Under the pieces are notes generated by a model, which worked only from the letters and a program-made list of their open reading frames with translations, was not told the origin of the DNA and did not search any database. Below, one piece after another: positions 26,772 through 35,441 of a DNA stretch of 64,000 nt; the first letter of the stretch is position 1; the number at the start of each line of letters is the position of its first letter. Where the stretch lies: NCBI GenBank assembly GCA_963808725.1, contig CAWEGO010000002.1:2108001-2172000 (forward strand). The letters are read 5' to 3'. The stretch is from JAHFUA01 sp963808725 (GTDB lineage: Bacteria > Acidobacteriota > Terriglobia > Terriglobales > Acidobacteriaceae). The position numbers and the translations under genes were made by a program.

Positions 26772-27630
26772 GGGGATTGTTAATAGTTTATCAGAAGGGC
26801 AACATCGGCTGCGGCGGCTGGAGCCAAGAGCTTCATCGTTGACGGGATAGGCTACAGCGCGCTCTGAAAGTGCACCCCCACATCTTGTGCTCGCGGCGTC
26901 GTGCTCCCACAATGCGCTATTTCATGTGCAATCGGGGGCGATGACGCGGCGCGGGGGCGGGCGCGTCCGGTGTGCGAGGGGCTGTGGCGTGGGCGCGTGG
27001 GGGGGCGGGGGGTGCGAGGGAGAGCCGATCCGCGCGCGGGCGGGGAGCGGTGGGGGGCTTGTGTTTTCTGAATCCGGAACAAAGTGCATCACGCCGCACA
27101 GTGGCCGGACGCTATTGTCTCCTGCGCACCTGTGACGCTATAGAGAAAGTTGTAAATAGTCCATAAAACATTTCTAAAAAGTTCATAAGGTGTCTTGTTA
27201 GACGTGTGGACACCACGTGTATCACTGCGTGTAAGTGGTTTTACGATCTTTTTATGGACCTTTTACTCACATTTTATGGGCTTTGGTATCTGATGGCCAT
27301 GGCCGGTACCTTATGCCGACTGTAAGTCGGCGCAAGGCTCGCCAGTAGAGGTACACAGTGGCGGCTAGTGTGATATTCGAACTGCTTTGCGTTCTCGGCA
27401 TGGCCTTCATGATTCGGTTCCCGATCGCGTTATGCAGGGATGCGAGACCGAAGTCGCGCTGTCGCGCCGTTTACTTGACAGTCGCCGCATCCAGAGACGA
27501 AGGCAAATTCTCCCCGAGTGGCCATTGTGGAAGGAGCCGCGTTCAGAGGAAGCGACGCCACCTCTTGGGCGAGAGGCTACAAGCCATTCCTGGCTGAAGG
27601 CCAATGACCGTGTCCGTAGAAAGAGGGATT
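26772..27630. other. 860-bp intergenic region of unusual composition
   Basis: Three parts. 26772-26935 is unremarkable. 26943-27058 is a very G-rich run with several GGG tracts. 27130-27290 is AT-rich, with GTCCATAAAA at 27159-27168 matched by TTTTATGGAC at 27250-27259. A small hairpin GCCGAC-TGTAA-GTCGGC is at 27315-27331. No reliable gene: the short ORFs across the G-rich tract and at 27358-27597 look like chance. Confidence 0.5.
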
Positions 27631-28050
27631 ATGAAAAGCGTTTTGCGCCATCTCGCAAATCTCGCGGTCGTTGTCGCACTGTTGTCTGTCGTTTCTGCCT
27701 ATGCGACGCCAGCAGATGGGCAGCGTCCACTGACCAAGCATGAACTGAACACGCTGCTCAAGAACGCAAAGACGCCTGGCGACCATCTGCGAATCGCTTC
27801 GTACTATCGCGAAGAAGCCCAGCGGCTGAGGTCAAGCTCGGAAGAGTATCTCAGGCAGGCCGAGGTGTACGACAAGAATCCGCCATTCCCGGCCCTGGAG
27901 TCCAAGCAGGGCACAGCATTCGGAATGGGAGCCAGCCATTGCCGCTATTGGGCAAAACACGACGCTGAGGCTGCAGCTAAAGCCGATGCACAGGCCGCGC
28001 TGCATGAAGACATGGCGAAGAAGGCTGCGGCCGGAAATACAGGGAAGTAA
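27631..28050 (+). CDS. Small secreted hypothetical protein
   Basis: 139 residues. Start chosen at 27631, 27 nt inside the longer ORF, because AGAGGG lies 5-10 nt upstream and a signal peptide begins there (MKSVLRHLANLAVVVALLSV, cleavage near SAYA-TP). The mature part is helical and Ala/Lys/Glu-rich (TKHELNTLLKNAKTPGDHLR, EEAQRLRSSSEEYLRQAEVY), with one Cys and a charged tail. No known family recognised; similar short secreted helical proteins are frequent in Acidobacteria. Confidence 0.65.
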   Translation: MKSVLRHLANLAVVVALLSVVSAYATPADGQRPLTKHELNTLLKNAKTPGDHLRIASYYREEAQRLRSSSEEYLRQAEVYDKNPPFPALESKQGTAFGMGASHCRYWAKHDAEAAAKADAQAALHEDMAKKAAAGNTGK

Positions 28051-28456
28051 CCTTACCGGCTCCGGCAACTGCTAGGGTCAATCGCTGGGGGCCGAATCTC
28101 GCGATTGGGCAAACGAAGTTGAAGCCCCTCGATGACTGCACCCGCTCATTCCGGCCACCAACTTGACCATTACCTGATTGAAAACGTGGCGGCACGTTAG
28201 CGGCGTGGCCTCCATCTTTCGGGGGCGGGCGGCCCGGCCAAGCTGTTCGTATTGCTCATGCCCTTGAGGGTGCCCCACCCGAGCCTCTTTTGCTCGGGTG
28301 GGGATGTTGCGTCTCAAAGCACCTGCCGCCCCTCCGAGGCTCGGAATTTATTTTGATCGCATACTTTCGGCCAATGTCTCATCGCCTGCCGGGAGTGCAA
28401 ATATCTCCATACATCAGGTGATGAACATAAAGCGTTCATTGCTGCGGCTCTCCATA
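28051..28456. other. Intergenic region, one strong hairpin
   Basis: No gene recognised. The only clear structure is the hairpin at 28273-28303. Confidence 0.4.
28273..28303. repeat. Perfect 11-bp stem-loop
   Basis: CCCCACCCGAG and CTCGGGTGGGG around a 9-nt loop CCTCTTTTG. There is no T-run after it, so a REP-like element rather than a classical terminator. Confidence 0.6.
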
Positions 28457-28657
28457 CTATCGAGGCGCGCGCTGGCGAGTGCAGGTCGGATCGCGGGGCA
28501 ATCTGAGGAGCGATTCGACTGCCGCCTTGATCTCCGCCACTTCACTCCGGACCAGGAATGCCTTGAGCACGATGAAACCATCGCGGCCAAAATCCGCCGG
28601 AGCAAATTCTCCACCGAGATGAAGAACTGACTCATTGCTGGATGCCATTAGCGGCAT
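28457..28657 (-). pseudogene. Possible phytanoyl-CoA dioxygenase N-terminal remnant
   Basis: 66 codons. The segment FGRDGFIVLKAFLVRSEVAE followed by IKAAVESLLRLPRDPTCTR looks like the first 50 residues of PhyH-family Fe(II)/2-oxoglutarate dioxygenases, which normally reach about 270-300 residues with an HxD...H metal site. Here the frame stops after RQRAPR and no metal-site sequence follows, so only the start survives. Recognition rests on a short stretch. Confidence 0.4.
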
Positions 28658-28663
28658 GCGCGC

Positions 28664-30466
28664 TCACTTGATGGTGACGCTGATCACCTGCGCGCCCGCC
28701 ACCACGTAATCCACGGGCGCCGAGGCCTCGTTCACCGACGACTCGCCGCTCACCACCATGTCCTGGGTGCCACGCATGCCGTCCATCACGTTCATTATCG
28801 AGAGCGGCAGCGTGGGCATAACTTTGTCTTCCACCATGGCTTGCGGGTTGGCTTCGAGCAGCGAGACGTAGAGGCGCGTGTTGCTGTGCTCCTGGTTGAG
28901 CATGGCGATGGTAGAGGCCAGGTCCATCTTGCGCGACAGGGCGGGCATCACGTGCCGCATGCGGTCCAGCGTATCGCCGTCGCTGACCAGGATGTGCAAA
29001 GTTCCTTTCGGGGTCGAAGTCGGCACCTTGACGAGAATCTGCTGCACGATGCGCTCGCCGCGGTAAGGCCGCAGCACCGATTCGATGACGATCGAGTCTC
29101 CGGGCCGCGCCTCGGTCACGTCGGTGCGCGCGCTTTCCAGCCGCGCCCAGCGCCGCTCGCGTGCCAGGTCGAACTCCAGATTCACTCCCGTGATCCCCGG
29201 CGTGACATAGGGATTGTCGAAGATGCGCCCGAAGCGCTCACCCAGCGACATCGCCACCAGGGCAGCGGTGGGGGTGTTGTTGTCGAAGGGCGCGAACATG
29301 TTCTGCAAGGTGACCGCGGGATAGCCCTGGACCTGGATGGTGCCCTGCATGCGATAAGTGATCTCTTCGCCGTACTCGTTGACGCCCTGCAGCGAGTTGA
29401 ACACCGTCGCCATCACCGCGACCGGCGTGAGCTTGGCGTTGTTCAGCACACGGTAGTGGAACTGCTTGGGCTTGGAGCCGCCGCGGACGGTCAGCGTCAC
29501 CGGGATCATCTCCGGGGTCTTGCCAAGCCGGCCCAGAATGCCGGTATGGCGGTCCTGCACGAACGAGCCCACGGCCTCGGTAGTGTTGACGATCTTGAAG
29601 GAATTCAGCGGCGAAGCCAGCGTCGCCACCACCTCAGCTTTGGTCATGGGCAAGTCCACCATGCCAAACTGCAGCAGAGGATGTCCGCAGGCCAGCACGC
29701 GCTCGGGATCGACATAGGTCACGGTGCAAGTGGCGGCCACGTTCATGTCGCCTTCGATCAGGACGGCGCTCACCGCTGAGCCCGGCGCCAGCGGGGCGGG
29801 ATCATGCGCCGTGGGATCGGCGGACCCGATGCCGCTTACCGGGGTAATCCCGGCGGCAGCGAATTCGGGTGCGAACCGCCGCAGAGTGTCTTCACTGAAG
29901 CCGCTGAACACGATCGGCGTATCAATGGGGGTTAGGAAGTCGCGATACTGCTCGAGGCCGGCGGCGTCTCCAGGCGCGGAGGTTCTCGCGGTCTCGGCCC
30001 GCACCTTGGCGGAAGCCGGCTGAGTGTCGGCTGGCCGGCTGTGGTCGAGTTCGCTGATCTCCAGCATGTCGGCGATGGGAGTGACCCCGGCGATCGGTTC
30101 CTTGGAGAACTGGCCAATACGGAACGCCAGCGCTCCCAGCAGCTTCCCATTCACGTAGACGGGGCTGCCGCTCATGCCCGCAACCACGCCGGTGTATTCC
30201 GGCTTCTCGCCCAGCAGGCGCACCAGGATGATGTTGCTCTTGGGGCCGTTCACGTCGCGGAGCACGCCCAGGATCTCGACCTCCATAGCTTCCGGCTGCG
30301 TGCCCTGGAAGACGGTGTAAGCCACGCCCTTCATGCCAGGACGCACCTGGTCCACGCTCATGAGCGGAGCATTCAAGGGAGCGGTGTTAGACGGTTCAGA
30401 GCCGGCGGAAGCCGCGGCGGACACGGCTAGTGAGAGAAGCAACGCGCAGAAGAATATCGGTTTCAT
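28664..30466 (-). CDS. SpoIVB-type (S55) peptidase domain protein, secreted
   Basis: 600 residues. Signal peptide MKPIFFCALLLSLAVSAAAS. The S55 core is clear: MSVDQVRPGMKGVAYTVFQG, then GVVAGMSGSPVYVNG at about 94-108 with the candidate serine Ser101, and GHPLLQFG downstream. In Bacillus, SpoIVB is a sporulation signalling protease; in Acidobacteria these proteins are common without sporulation, and their targets are not known. The C-terminal 250 residues are beta-rich with no motif I recognise. Divergent from the VWA gene, with about 100 bp between starts. Confidence 0.87.
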   Translation of the reverse strand: MKPIFFCALLLSLAVSAAASAGSEPSNTAPLNAPLMSVDQVRPGMKGVAYTVFQGTQPEAMEVEILGVLRDVNGPKSNIILVRLLGEKPEYTGVVAGMSGSPVYVNGKLLGALAFRIGQFSKEPIAGVTPIADMLEISELDHSRPADTQPASAKVRAETARTSAPGDAAGLEQYRDFLTPIDTPIVFSGFSEDTLRRFAPEFAAAGITPVSGIGSADPTAHDPAPLAPGSAVSAVLIEGDMNVAATCTVTYVDPERVLACGHPLLQFGMVDLPMTKAEVVATLASPLNSFKIVNTTEAVGSFVQDRHTGILGRLGKTPEMIPVTLTVRGGSKPKQFHYRVLNNAKLTPVAVMATVFNSLQGVNEYGEEITYRMQGTIQVQGYPAVTLQNMFAPFDNNTPTAALVAMSLGERFGRIFDNPYVTPGITGVNLEFDLARERRWARLESARTDVTEARPGDSIVIESVLRPYRGERIVQQILVKVPTSTPKGTLHILVSDGDTLDRMRHVMPALSRKMDLASTIAMLNQEHSNTRLYVSLLEANPQAMVEDKVMPTLPLSIMNVMDGMRGTQDMVVSGESSVNEASAPVDYVVAGAQVISVTIK

Positions 30467-30572
30467 ACCACCTGATCACACTTCTCTCCATTCACAAGGG
30501 GCTTTGTGTGTGGAAACGAAGTCGAAAATCCTGAATTGTGCGTCTATACTAGCACACGGGAACCTTTCCAGG

Positions 30573-31793
30573 ATGGCCGTCATGTCGTTCCATTCCAGCT
30601 TTTTCCGCCGCATCGGTACAGGGTCTTTGGTTGCAATCGTCACCGTCCTGCTGGTGGCTGCCGGAATTTTGGTGCTGCCGCTGCGGGGACAGTCGGACCA
30701 GTCTGCGAGCCAGCAGCAACCGGCCGAGCCGCCGGACGAAGCGGGCGGGCCGCAGAACGATGTCGGCCCCATGGCGATCCCCAAGAAGAAGGAGGAGCCG
30801 CCGCCGGAGGAGAAGCCCAAGCCTCCCAAGAAGCCGGCAGGCATGCCGGAATACTCTCTGCACGTGGACGCGACCCTGGTCAGCGTTCCGGTGCTGGTCA
30901 CCACCAAGGAGGGCCGGTTTATTCCCGGGCTGAAGGAAGGGAATTTCCGCGTCCTCGAGGATGGCGTGCCGCAGCAGATCTCCAGCTTCAACCAGACCCA
31001 GAACGCGCCCATCACCGCGGTGCTGCTGACCGAATTCGCCTCCACCAACTATTTCTTCATCATCGACGCGCTCAACGGGGCTTATTCCTTCGCCAATTCG
31101 CTCAAGCCGGACGATTGGATTGCGGTGATGTACTACGACATGAAGCCCCACATCCTGGTGGACTTCACCCAGGACAAGCGCGAGGTCTTCGGCGCCCTGC
31201 GCCAGCTCCGCCAACCCATGTGGAGCGAGACCAATCTCTTTGACGCGCTCTACGAGGCCGTCGACCGTCTGGACCGGCTCGACGGTCGCAAGTACATCAT
31301 CCTGATTTCCAGCGGCCGCGATACCTTCAGCAAGCTGAACTACGATAACGTCTTGAAGCAGCTCAAGGAGACCCGCAACGTCACCGTCTTCGCCGTCAGC
31401 ACCGGACAGTTTGCTCGTTTGCTTAGCCCCGGCGATTGTCCGCGGACCTCCATTGACGTCATCAATCGCTGCTCCGATATCCGCATGGATTACCTCCAGG
31501 CCGACAACCAGATGACTACCATCGCCCACATGACCGGCGGACAGGTGTACTTTCCCCGCTTCCAGGCCGCGTTTCCCGAAGTGTTCGCCGACATCGCCCA
31601 TACCATCCGCAACCAGTACATCCTGGCCTACCACCCTACCAACGCCAAGCAGGATGGCAGGTATCGCAAGATCAAGGTGGAACTCACCGACGGCGACGGC
31701 CATCCGCTCAAGGTCCACGATCAGAAGGGCAAAGACGTGAAGTACCAGATCGTGGCTCGCGATGGCTATAAGGCCAAGCAGGTAGTGGAGTAA
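30573..31793 (+). CDS. VWA-domain protein, Acidobacterial VWFA-related type
   Basis: 406 residues. One N-terminal hydrophobic anchor (about residues 13-32), a Pro/Lys-rich linker, then the characteristic VDATLVSVPVLVTTKEGRFI ... FRVLEDGVPQQISSFNQ segment and a von Willebrand A-like domain with YIILISSGRDTFS and a C-terminal beta domain YHPTNAKQDGRYRKIKVEL. The MIDAS motif DxSxS is degenerate (IIDALNGAYS). This protein class is expanded in Acidobacteria; function unknown, probably an extracytoplasmic scaffold. ATG at 30573 or 30582 are both possible. Confidence 0.9.
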   Translation: MAVMSFHSSFFRRIGTGSLVAIVTVLLVAAGILVLPLRGQSDQSASQQQPAEPPDEAGGPQNDVGPMAIPKKKEEPPPEEKPKPPKKPAGMPEYSLHVDATLVSVPVLVTTKEGRFIPGLKEGNFRVLEDGVPQQISSFNQTQNAPITAVLLTEFASTNYFFIIDALNGAYSFANSLKPDDWIAVMYYDMKPHILVDFTQDKREVFGALRQLRQPMWSETNLFDALYEAVDRLDRLDGRKYIILISSGRDTFSKLNYDNVLKQLKETRNVTVFAVSTGQFARLLSPGDCPRTSIDVINRCSDIRMDYLQADNQMTTIAHMTGGQVYFPRFQAAFPEVFADIAHTIRNQYILAYHPTNAKQDGRYRKIKVELTDGDGHPLKVHDQKGKDVKYQIVARDGYKAKQVVE

Positions 31794-31867
31794 CAGCCGG
31801 GGTCGGCTTACCGGGCAGCCAGCAGAGAAAGCACATGATCAAGAAGTGGGAGTTTGAAATCTCCCCC

Positions 31868-32278
31868 TTAATGCCTGTGCTGTGGCAGGGGCAAGATCTG
31901 CAGCCAGGAGGCTTTCCTGAAGTCCTTCACGTCGGCCGTTACCAGGATGTTCTCCTTTCCGGTGATGGCCGCCGCAAAACAGTCCGCATAGGGCAGCCCA
32001 TATCCCGCCTTCAGTTGCGCCGCTGCCTCGGTGATGGGCTGGTCCGCGCTGATTACGCTCAGGGGTAGCAGCCGGACCTTGCCCATGAACTCCTGCGCTT
32101 CGGCAAAACCCCGCTTCCTGGCGATGTTGTAATAGACTTCGCCCCAGTTAACCACCGAAATCATCAAAGTCGCATTGGCATCGCGCGCCCGTTTAAATAA
32201 TCCTTCTACAACGTCCGCCCCGGGCTGGTCCATCAGAAAACGGTAGAGCGCGTTAGCATCCAGGACGTGAACCCTCAT
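31868..32278 (-). CDS. vapC: PIN-domain toxin (VapC family)
   Basis: 136 residues. Acidic PIN residues Asp7 (VLDANAL), Glu47 (NWGEVYY), Asp99 (YADCFAAA) and Asp116 (TADVKDF) make the metal site of this RNase family, which cuts tRNA or rRNA. ATG overlaps the antitoxin stop by 4 nt. Confidence 0.9.
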   Translation of the reverse strand: MRVHVLDANALYRFLMDQPGADVVEGLFKRARDANATLMISVVNWGEVYYNIARKRGFAEAQEFMGKVRLLPLSVISADQPITEAAAQLKAGYGLPYADCFAAAITGKENILVTADVKDFRKASWLQILPLPQHRH

Positions 32279-32508
32279 GAAAACTCCCGGTCCCGATCAC
32301 GTTCCAGCTCTGGCGGCATCCCTCGTTTCTTGAGACTCCCCCGGACGCTCTCGATGAAAGCATCGGTGACCGGTTGAATGAACAGGCGGCCTTGTTCCTC
32401 GACGAAGGCGATCTTGGTGCCCTGCTTGATGTCGAAGCGCTCGCGGATGCCGGATGGGATTACGATCTGTCCCTTGGCATTTACGGCTGCGTATTCCTTA
32501 TTCGCCAT
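32275..32508 (-). CDS. vapB: AbrB/SpoVT-type antitoxin (VapB)
   Basis: 77 residues. Swapped-hairpin DNA-binding domain at the N-terminus: VNAKGQIVIPSGIRERFDIK, then GTKIAFVEEQGRLFIQPV. The charged C-terminal tail (residues 55-77) would cover the toxin's active site. It is first in the operon, and such antitoxins repress their own promoter. A promoter sits 9-36 nt upstream of the ATG. Confidence 0.9.
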   Translation of the reverse strand: MANKEYAAVNAKGQIVIPSGIRERFDIKQGTKIAFVEEQGRLFIQPVTDAFIESVRGSLKKRGMPPELERDRDREFS

Positions 32509-32516
32509 AGTATTAC

Positions 32517-32544
32517 ATTATATTAAGAGTCTGACAGAAAACAA
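32517..32544 (-). promoter_or_regulatory. vapBC promoter
   Basis: On the minus strand, TTGTTT (32539-32544), a 16-bp spacer, and a perfect TATAAT (32517-32522). The vapB ATG follows 8 nt later without room for a ribosome site, so the mRNA is probably leaderless. ATATTAC occurs twice just upstream (32554-32560 and 32567-32573), a possible binding site. Confidence 0.55.
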
Positions 32545-32574
32545 CATATATGAATATTACACGACGATATTACG

Positions 32575-32800
32575 GCGTGGGGAGCCTGCTACCAAGGTCC
32601 AGGCCTGCCCGGGCCTGGGATTCTCGGCGGTTTGGTCTTCACCCGCGACGAGGGAAAAATTAGCCCCTGAGCGTAGTCGAAGGGGCCGAAATAAATTAGC
32701 CCAGGCCGGAAGCCCTGGGTGCGCTATCAAAAAAATTCCCGAGCCCCGGAGGGGCGGCACCGATCATTCAGGTAGCCCCGCCAGTGACGAGTAGTCAGGG
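32575..32800. repeat. Repeat-rich spacer downstream of the ATPase/TOPRIM pair
   Basis: Holds a GC palindrome (AGGCCTGCCCGGGCCTGG near 32602) and CCCTGAGCGTAGTCGAAGGG near 32666, a copy of the TCGA/CTGAG repeat family. No gene recognised. Confidence 0.45.
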
Positions 32801-32805
32801 CGGCT

Positions 32806-33703
32806 TTAGACGACGTTTCCGAGGCGAGACAGTAGGGCCTCGAACAATGGCTCAGCCCGCAACCTTGCGGATTCTGCCGCGGCCGTGAAAAGAGGACGCT
32901 GAAGCATTTCTTCCTGGAGCCTCGAAAAACCCTTGTGTTGGGCGATGTACCAGGACAATAGATTTAAGAAATCATGCCCCTGTATTTGATTGCGAGGGTC
33001 GGAACGTCAGCCTCTTCTCGTATTTTGACATTTCCGACAAGAAACCCCCTATGCCAGATGCCTTCCTGTTCTTGCTCAGGTACCTTCCAACGTAATCTCT
33101 CACGTCTAGGTGTACCCCGTCCGTGCGAAGCTCGCACGAACGTTCGAAGGCAACCGCCTCCAAGTTTAAGTCCAGCATGAAATTGACGATCCGAGCCAGA
33201 AAAAGCTGCTCGAGGGCGGGCGTAATCTCGGCAAGTACAGTCTTGGCGGGCTTGGGAAAGTGCCCGTGGTTTAGCTTTAGGTATTTGTTTAACACTGTTG
33301 GATTAAAGGCATACATCTCCATGCAGGTGTAATCGGTGAGGAGAAGCAACTTGCAATTGTGCCTATTCTCCAGGATCGTGTCGAGATCGGTATCAGCAAT
33401 GCACGTGAGATAGATACGATCGCCTACAGTCGCTTCCATTTCGCAAGCGAGAGAAATCACCCGGCCGCGATTGTTGTTTTCGCCCCCCCATTTCCGAACC
33501 GCCTGCGCGTCAATCTGGAAGCTGGAGATCTCATACACGACCACATTCTCAACGTCGTTGTCTCCGAGGAACCATTCAATCAGGCACTTGTCGCCCCCAC
33601 CCTCTACAATTACATCTCTGGTGGTGCGTTCAAGCTTGTAAATGGCTGCTAGTTCCTGAAGCGTTCGACGCGGCAGGACCGTGTTTTGCGGCGGCTTCGG
33701 CAT
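32806..33703 (-). CDS. TOPRIM/DUF4435 protein (AriB-like effector), one frameshift
   Basis: About 298 residues after correction. TOPRIM features: Glu34 in VIVEGGGDK, then CIADTDLD (Asp104, Asp106, Asp108) and LLTDYTCMEMYAF, the DUF4435 pattern. An apparent end at 32972 (SQSNTGA) is not the true C-terminus: one extra C near 33001 shifts the frame, and the next frame reads DPRNQIQGHDFLNLLSWYIA and on to a stop at 32806-32808. The length is 1 mod 3, which agrees. In PARIS systems AriB is the toxic TOPRIM nuclease released by the ATPase AriA. Start at 33703 overlaps the ATPase gene by 74 nt; ATG 33721 or TTG 33739 are alternatives. Confidence 0.72.
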
Positions 33704-35024
33704 CGACGAGTTGCACCACATGTGATTTATATGGGGCAAGCAGTTCGAACGAATGTGTAGCCAGAATGAACTGCACGTTTCGTTTCTTGCTGGTTTCCAA
33801 GAGGCACGGGATCAACTGACGCTGCCATTTGATGTTGAGTGACATCTCAGGTTCGTCAATCAGAACGACCGTAGCTTCGTCTTTGGCAACCATAGCGTTA
33901 CAAAACAGCAGGAGCAATTGTTTTTCGCCTGACGAGAGCGCGGTTGGTCTTAGATGGCTACCGTTTGCAGTAACAGTCAGACCATGCTCAAGGTCGAACT
34001 GAACCGTCTTGTCACGGTAGAACGAATTGATCGTTCCCACGAAGGCAAAAATCGATTGTTGTACCTCTTGCAGGGCATCGAGTCTGGCAATGATCCCATC
34101 GACATATGGCTGAACTACCGTAGAGATCACTGGCAAGCTATGGCGGGCCCGCTTTATGGCCTCAGCCAACTTGTCAATATTCCGCGGCGACGGTAGCCCA
34201 AATCTCGCAAACTCAGCACTTCGCTCAGCCTGCTTTCTGAGCAGGCCAATCAGCGTGTCGATGTCGGGCAGCTTCTTATCTTTTTTGCTTGAGGGGTGGG
34301 CAAGCCTCCTGATGATGGTGGCATAGATCGTGCCCGCGTCTGCCTCTCCTTGCCTTGTTCCGCTTATGACCCTCTGGCGTGTAGAATCCGTCGCAAGACG
34401 GATCGCCTGCTCGAGAGCAATGTCGATGCCTTTACGCTCCCTTCTTCTTCGCCACAACCGTCCGTGGAGGACGGTTGCTTCATCAGGCATGATTTCGATG
34501 CCCTCGTCCCCTCGTGACGGCACCACATTACTCAGCAACTCTCTGTCATCTGTGATGAAGAAGAGGGAAATCCTCAGTTGCCGGACAGCGTTGAGGAATG
34601 CCGTGAATTGGTCTTGATACCCGAGCGTTTTCGGAACAACGTCATTGTCCTTGTCGACCTTGAACAGCAGTGAGCACACAGTCTTGTTGTTGCGTTTGAT
34701 AGAGGCGCGAAACGCACCCACCAACTCTGCACCTCTGCGCTCAGCTACGAGTTCCGTACCCCTGCCAAGTTCAATCACAAGACGCCTAAAGGGCGTCTTA
34801 GCCACAAAACCTTTGTAGTCCCGACCTTCGACACTGGTCAGAAGGTAATAAACCAAGCAGAGCAGTGTCGTTTTTCCCGAGCCGTTATCGCCGTACAAAA
34901 TCAACAGCCGCGAGCTATCAGCAGTGTTTGGAAGCCGCAGGTCATACGTGTATCGTCCGAACAGCTCCTCTACCGAGATGCGGCGGACGAAAAGGTGCTC
35001 ACTCGGGCCTGAATCGGCAGGCAT
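33630..35024 (-). CDS. AAA15/ABC-type ATPase (AriA-like)
   Basis: 464 residues. P-loop LYGDNGSGKTTLL at about 43-55, ABC-like signature LSSGEKQLLLLF near 370, Walker B VVLIDEPEMSLN near 393, and an H-loop ATHSFELL near 430, with a helical insertion between: the OLD/RecF-like class of cytosolic ATPases. Start at 35024 is chosen for the GGAGG 4 nt upstream; the frame is open further without a ribosome site. It overlaps the DUF4435 gene, so they form a two-gene unit. ATPase plus DUF4435 TOPRIM is the composition of the PARIS anti-phage system. OLD-type ATPases in other defence systems (Gabija, Septu-like) carry other partners. Confidence 0.78.
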   Translation of the reverse strand: MPADSGPSEHLFVRRISVEELFGRYTYDLRLPNTADSSRLLILYGDNGSGKTTLLCLVYYLLTSVEGRDYKGFVAKTPFRRLVIELGRGTELVAERRGAELVGAFRASIKRNNKTVCSLLFKVDKDNDVVPKTLGYQDQFTAFLNAVRQLRISLFFITDDRELLSNVVPSRGDEGIEIMPDEATVLHGRLWRRRRERKGIDIALEQAIRLATDSTRQRVISGTRQGEADAGTIYATIIRRLAHPSSKKDKKLPDIDTLIGLLRKQAERSAEFARFGLPSPRNIDKLAEAIKRARHSLPVISTVVQPYVDGIIARLDALQEVQQSIFAFVGTINSFYRDKTVQFDLEHGLTVTANGSHLRPTALSSGEKQLLLLFCNAMVAKDEATVVLIDEPEMSLNIKWQRQLIPCLLETSKKRNVQFILATHSFELLAPYKSHVVQLVDAEAAAKHGPAASNASGTSSHLQA

Positions 35025-35441
35025 AGCCCTCCGCGCTTGGCAGCCGCGATTGTACAGTATCCGCCAACATTTAGCGACGAGCCCTGCGCTCGAAAAACCT
35101 TCCAGAAGACCCACTTTTGCTGGGGGCCGGGTTACGCTCGGAATTTTCCCTTCGACTCCGCTCAGGGCAGGCCCCTACGGGCCTCGGCGTCTCGGCGCTT
35201 CCGTCATCGCGGCCTCCCCTCAAGGATCTTCTTGACGGCGCTGCATTGACGTGATATTATTGTCACAGTACGTATAGCATATAGATAATTACCCTGGACA
35301 GCCCGCTAACTCCTTTGCATGACGGTATTTGTGTGTAAGTCCTTTAGATCATCGGTCCACGACGGTTAACCGTGGCTAAGATGATGATTCTACTAGGGGT
35401 ACGGGTGGGGGGGTGGGTACCCATAGAGTCCCAAGACTTGG
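35025..35441. other. Intergenic region upstream of the ATPase/TOPRIM pair
   Basis: Contains a TTCGACtccgCTCAGG repeat copy (35148-35175), an AT-rich stretch with the near-palindrome GTGATATTATTGTCAC (35251-35266), and a long hairpin at 35348-35385. The AT-rich part probably holds the promoter of the ATPase gene. No gene recognised. Confidence 0.45.
35348..35385. terminator. Long imperfect hairpin downstream of ZIP transporter gene
   Basis: ATCATC and GATGAT form outer arms; CCACG and CGTGG inner arms around GGTTAACC. It lies 3' of the minus-strand transporter gene. No clear T-tract follows, so termination is a guess. Confidence 0.35.

Noticed and set aside
26887..27166. Several ORFs of 60-82 codons over the G-rich tract
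   Set aside because: Low-complexity Gly/Arg products with no ribosome site.
27358..27597. 79-codon ORF before the small secreted protein
   Set aside because: No ribosome site, and the Arg/Cys-rich second half looks random.
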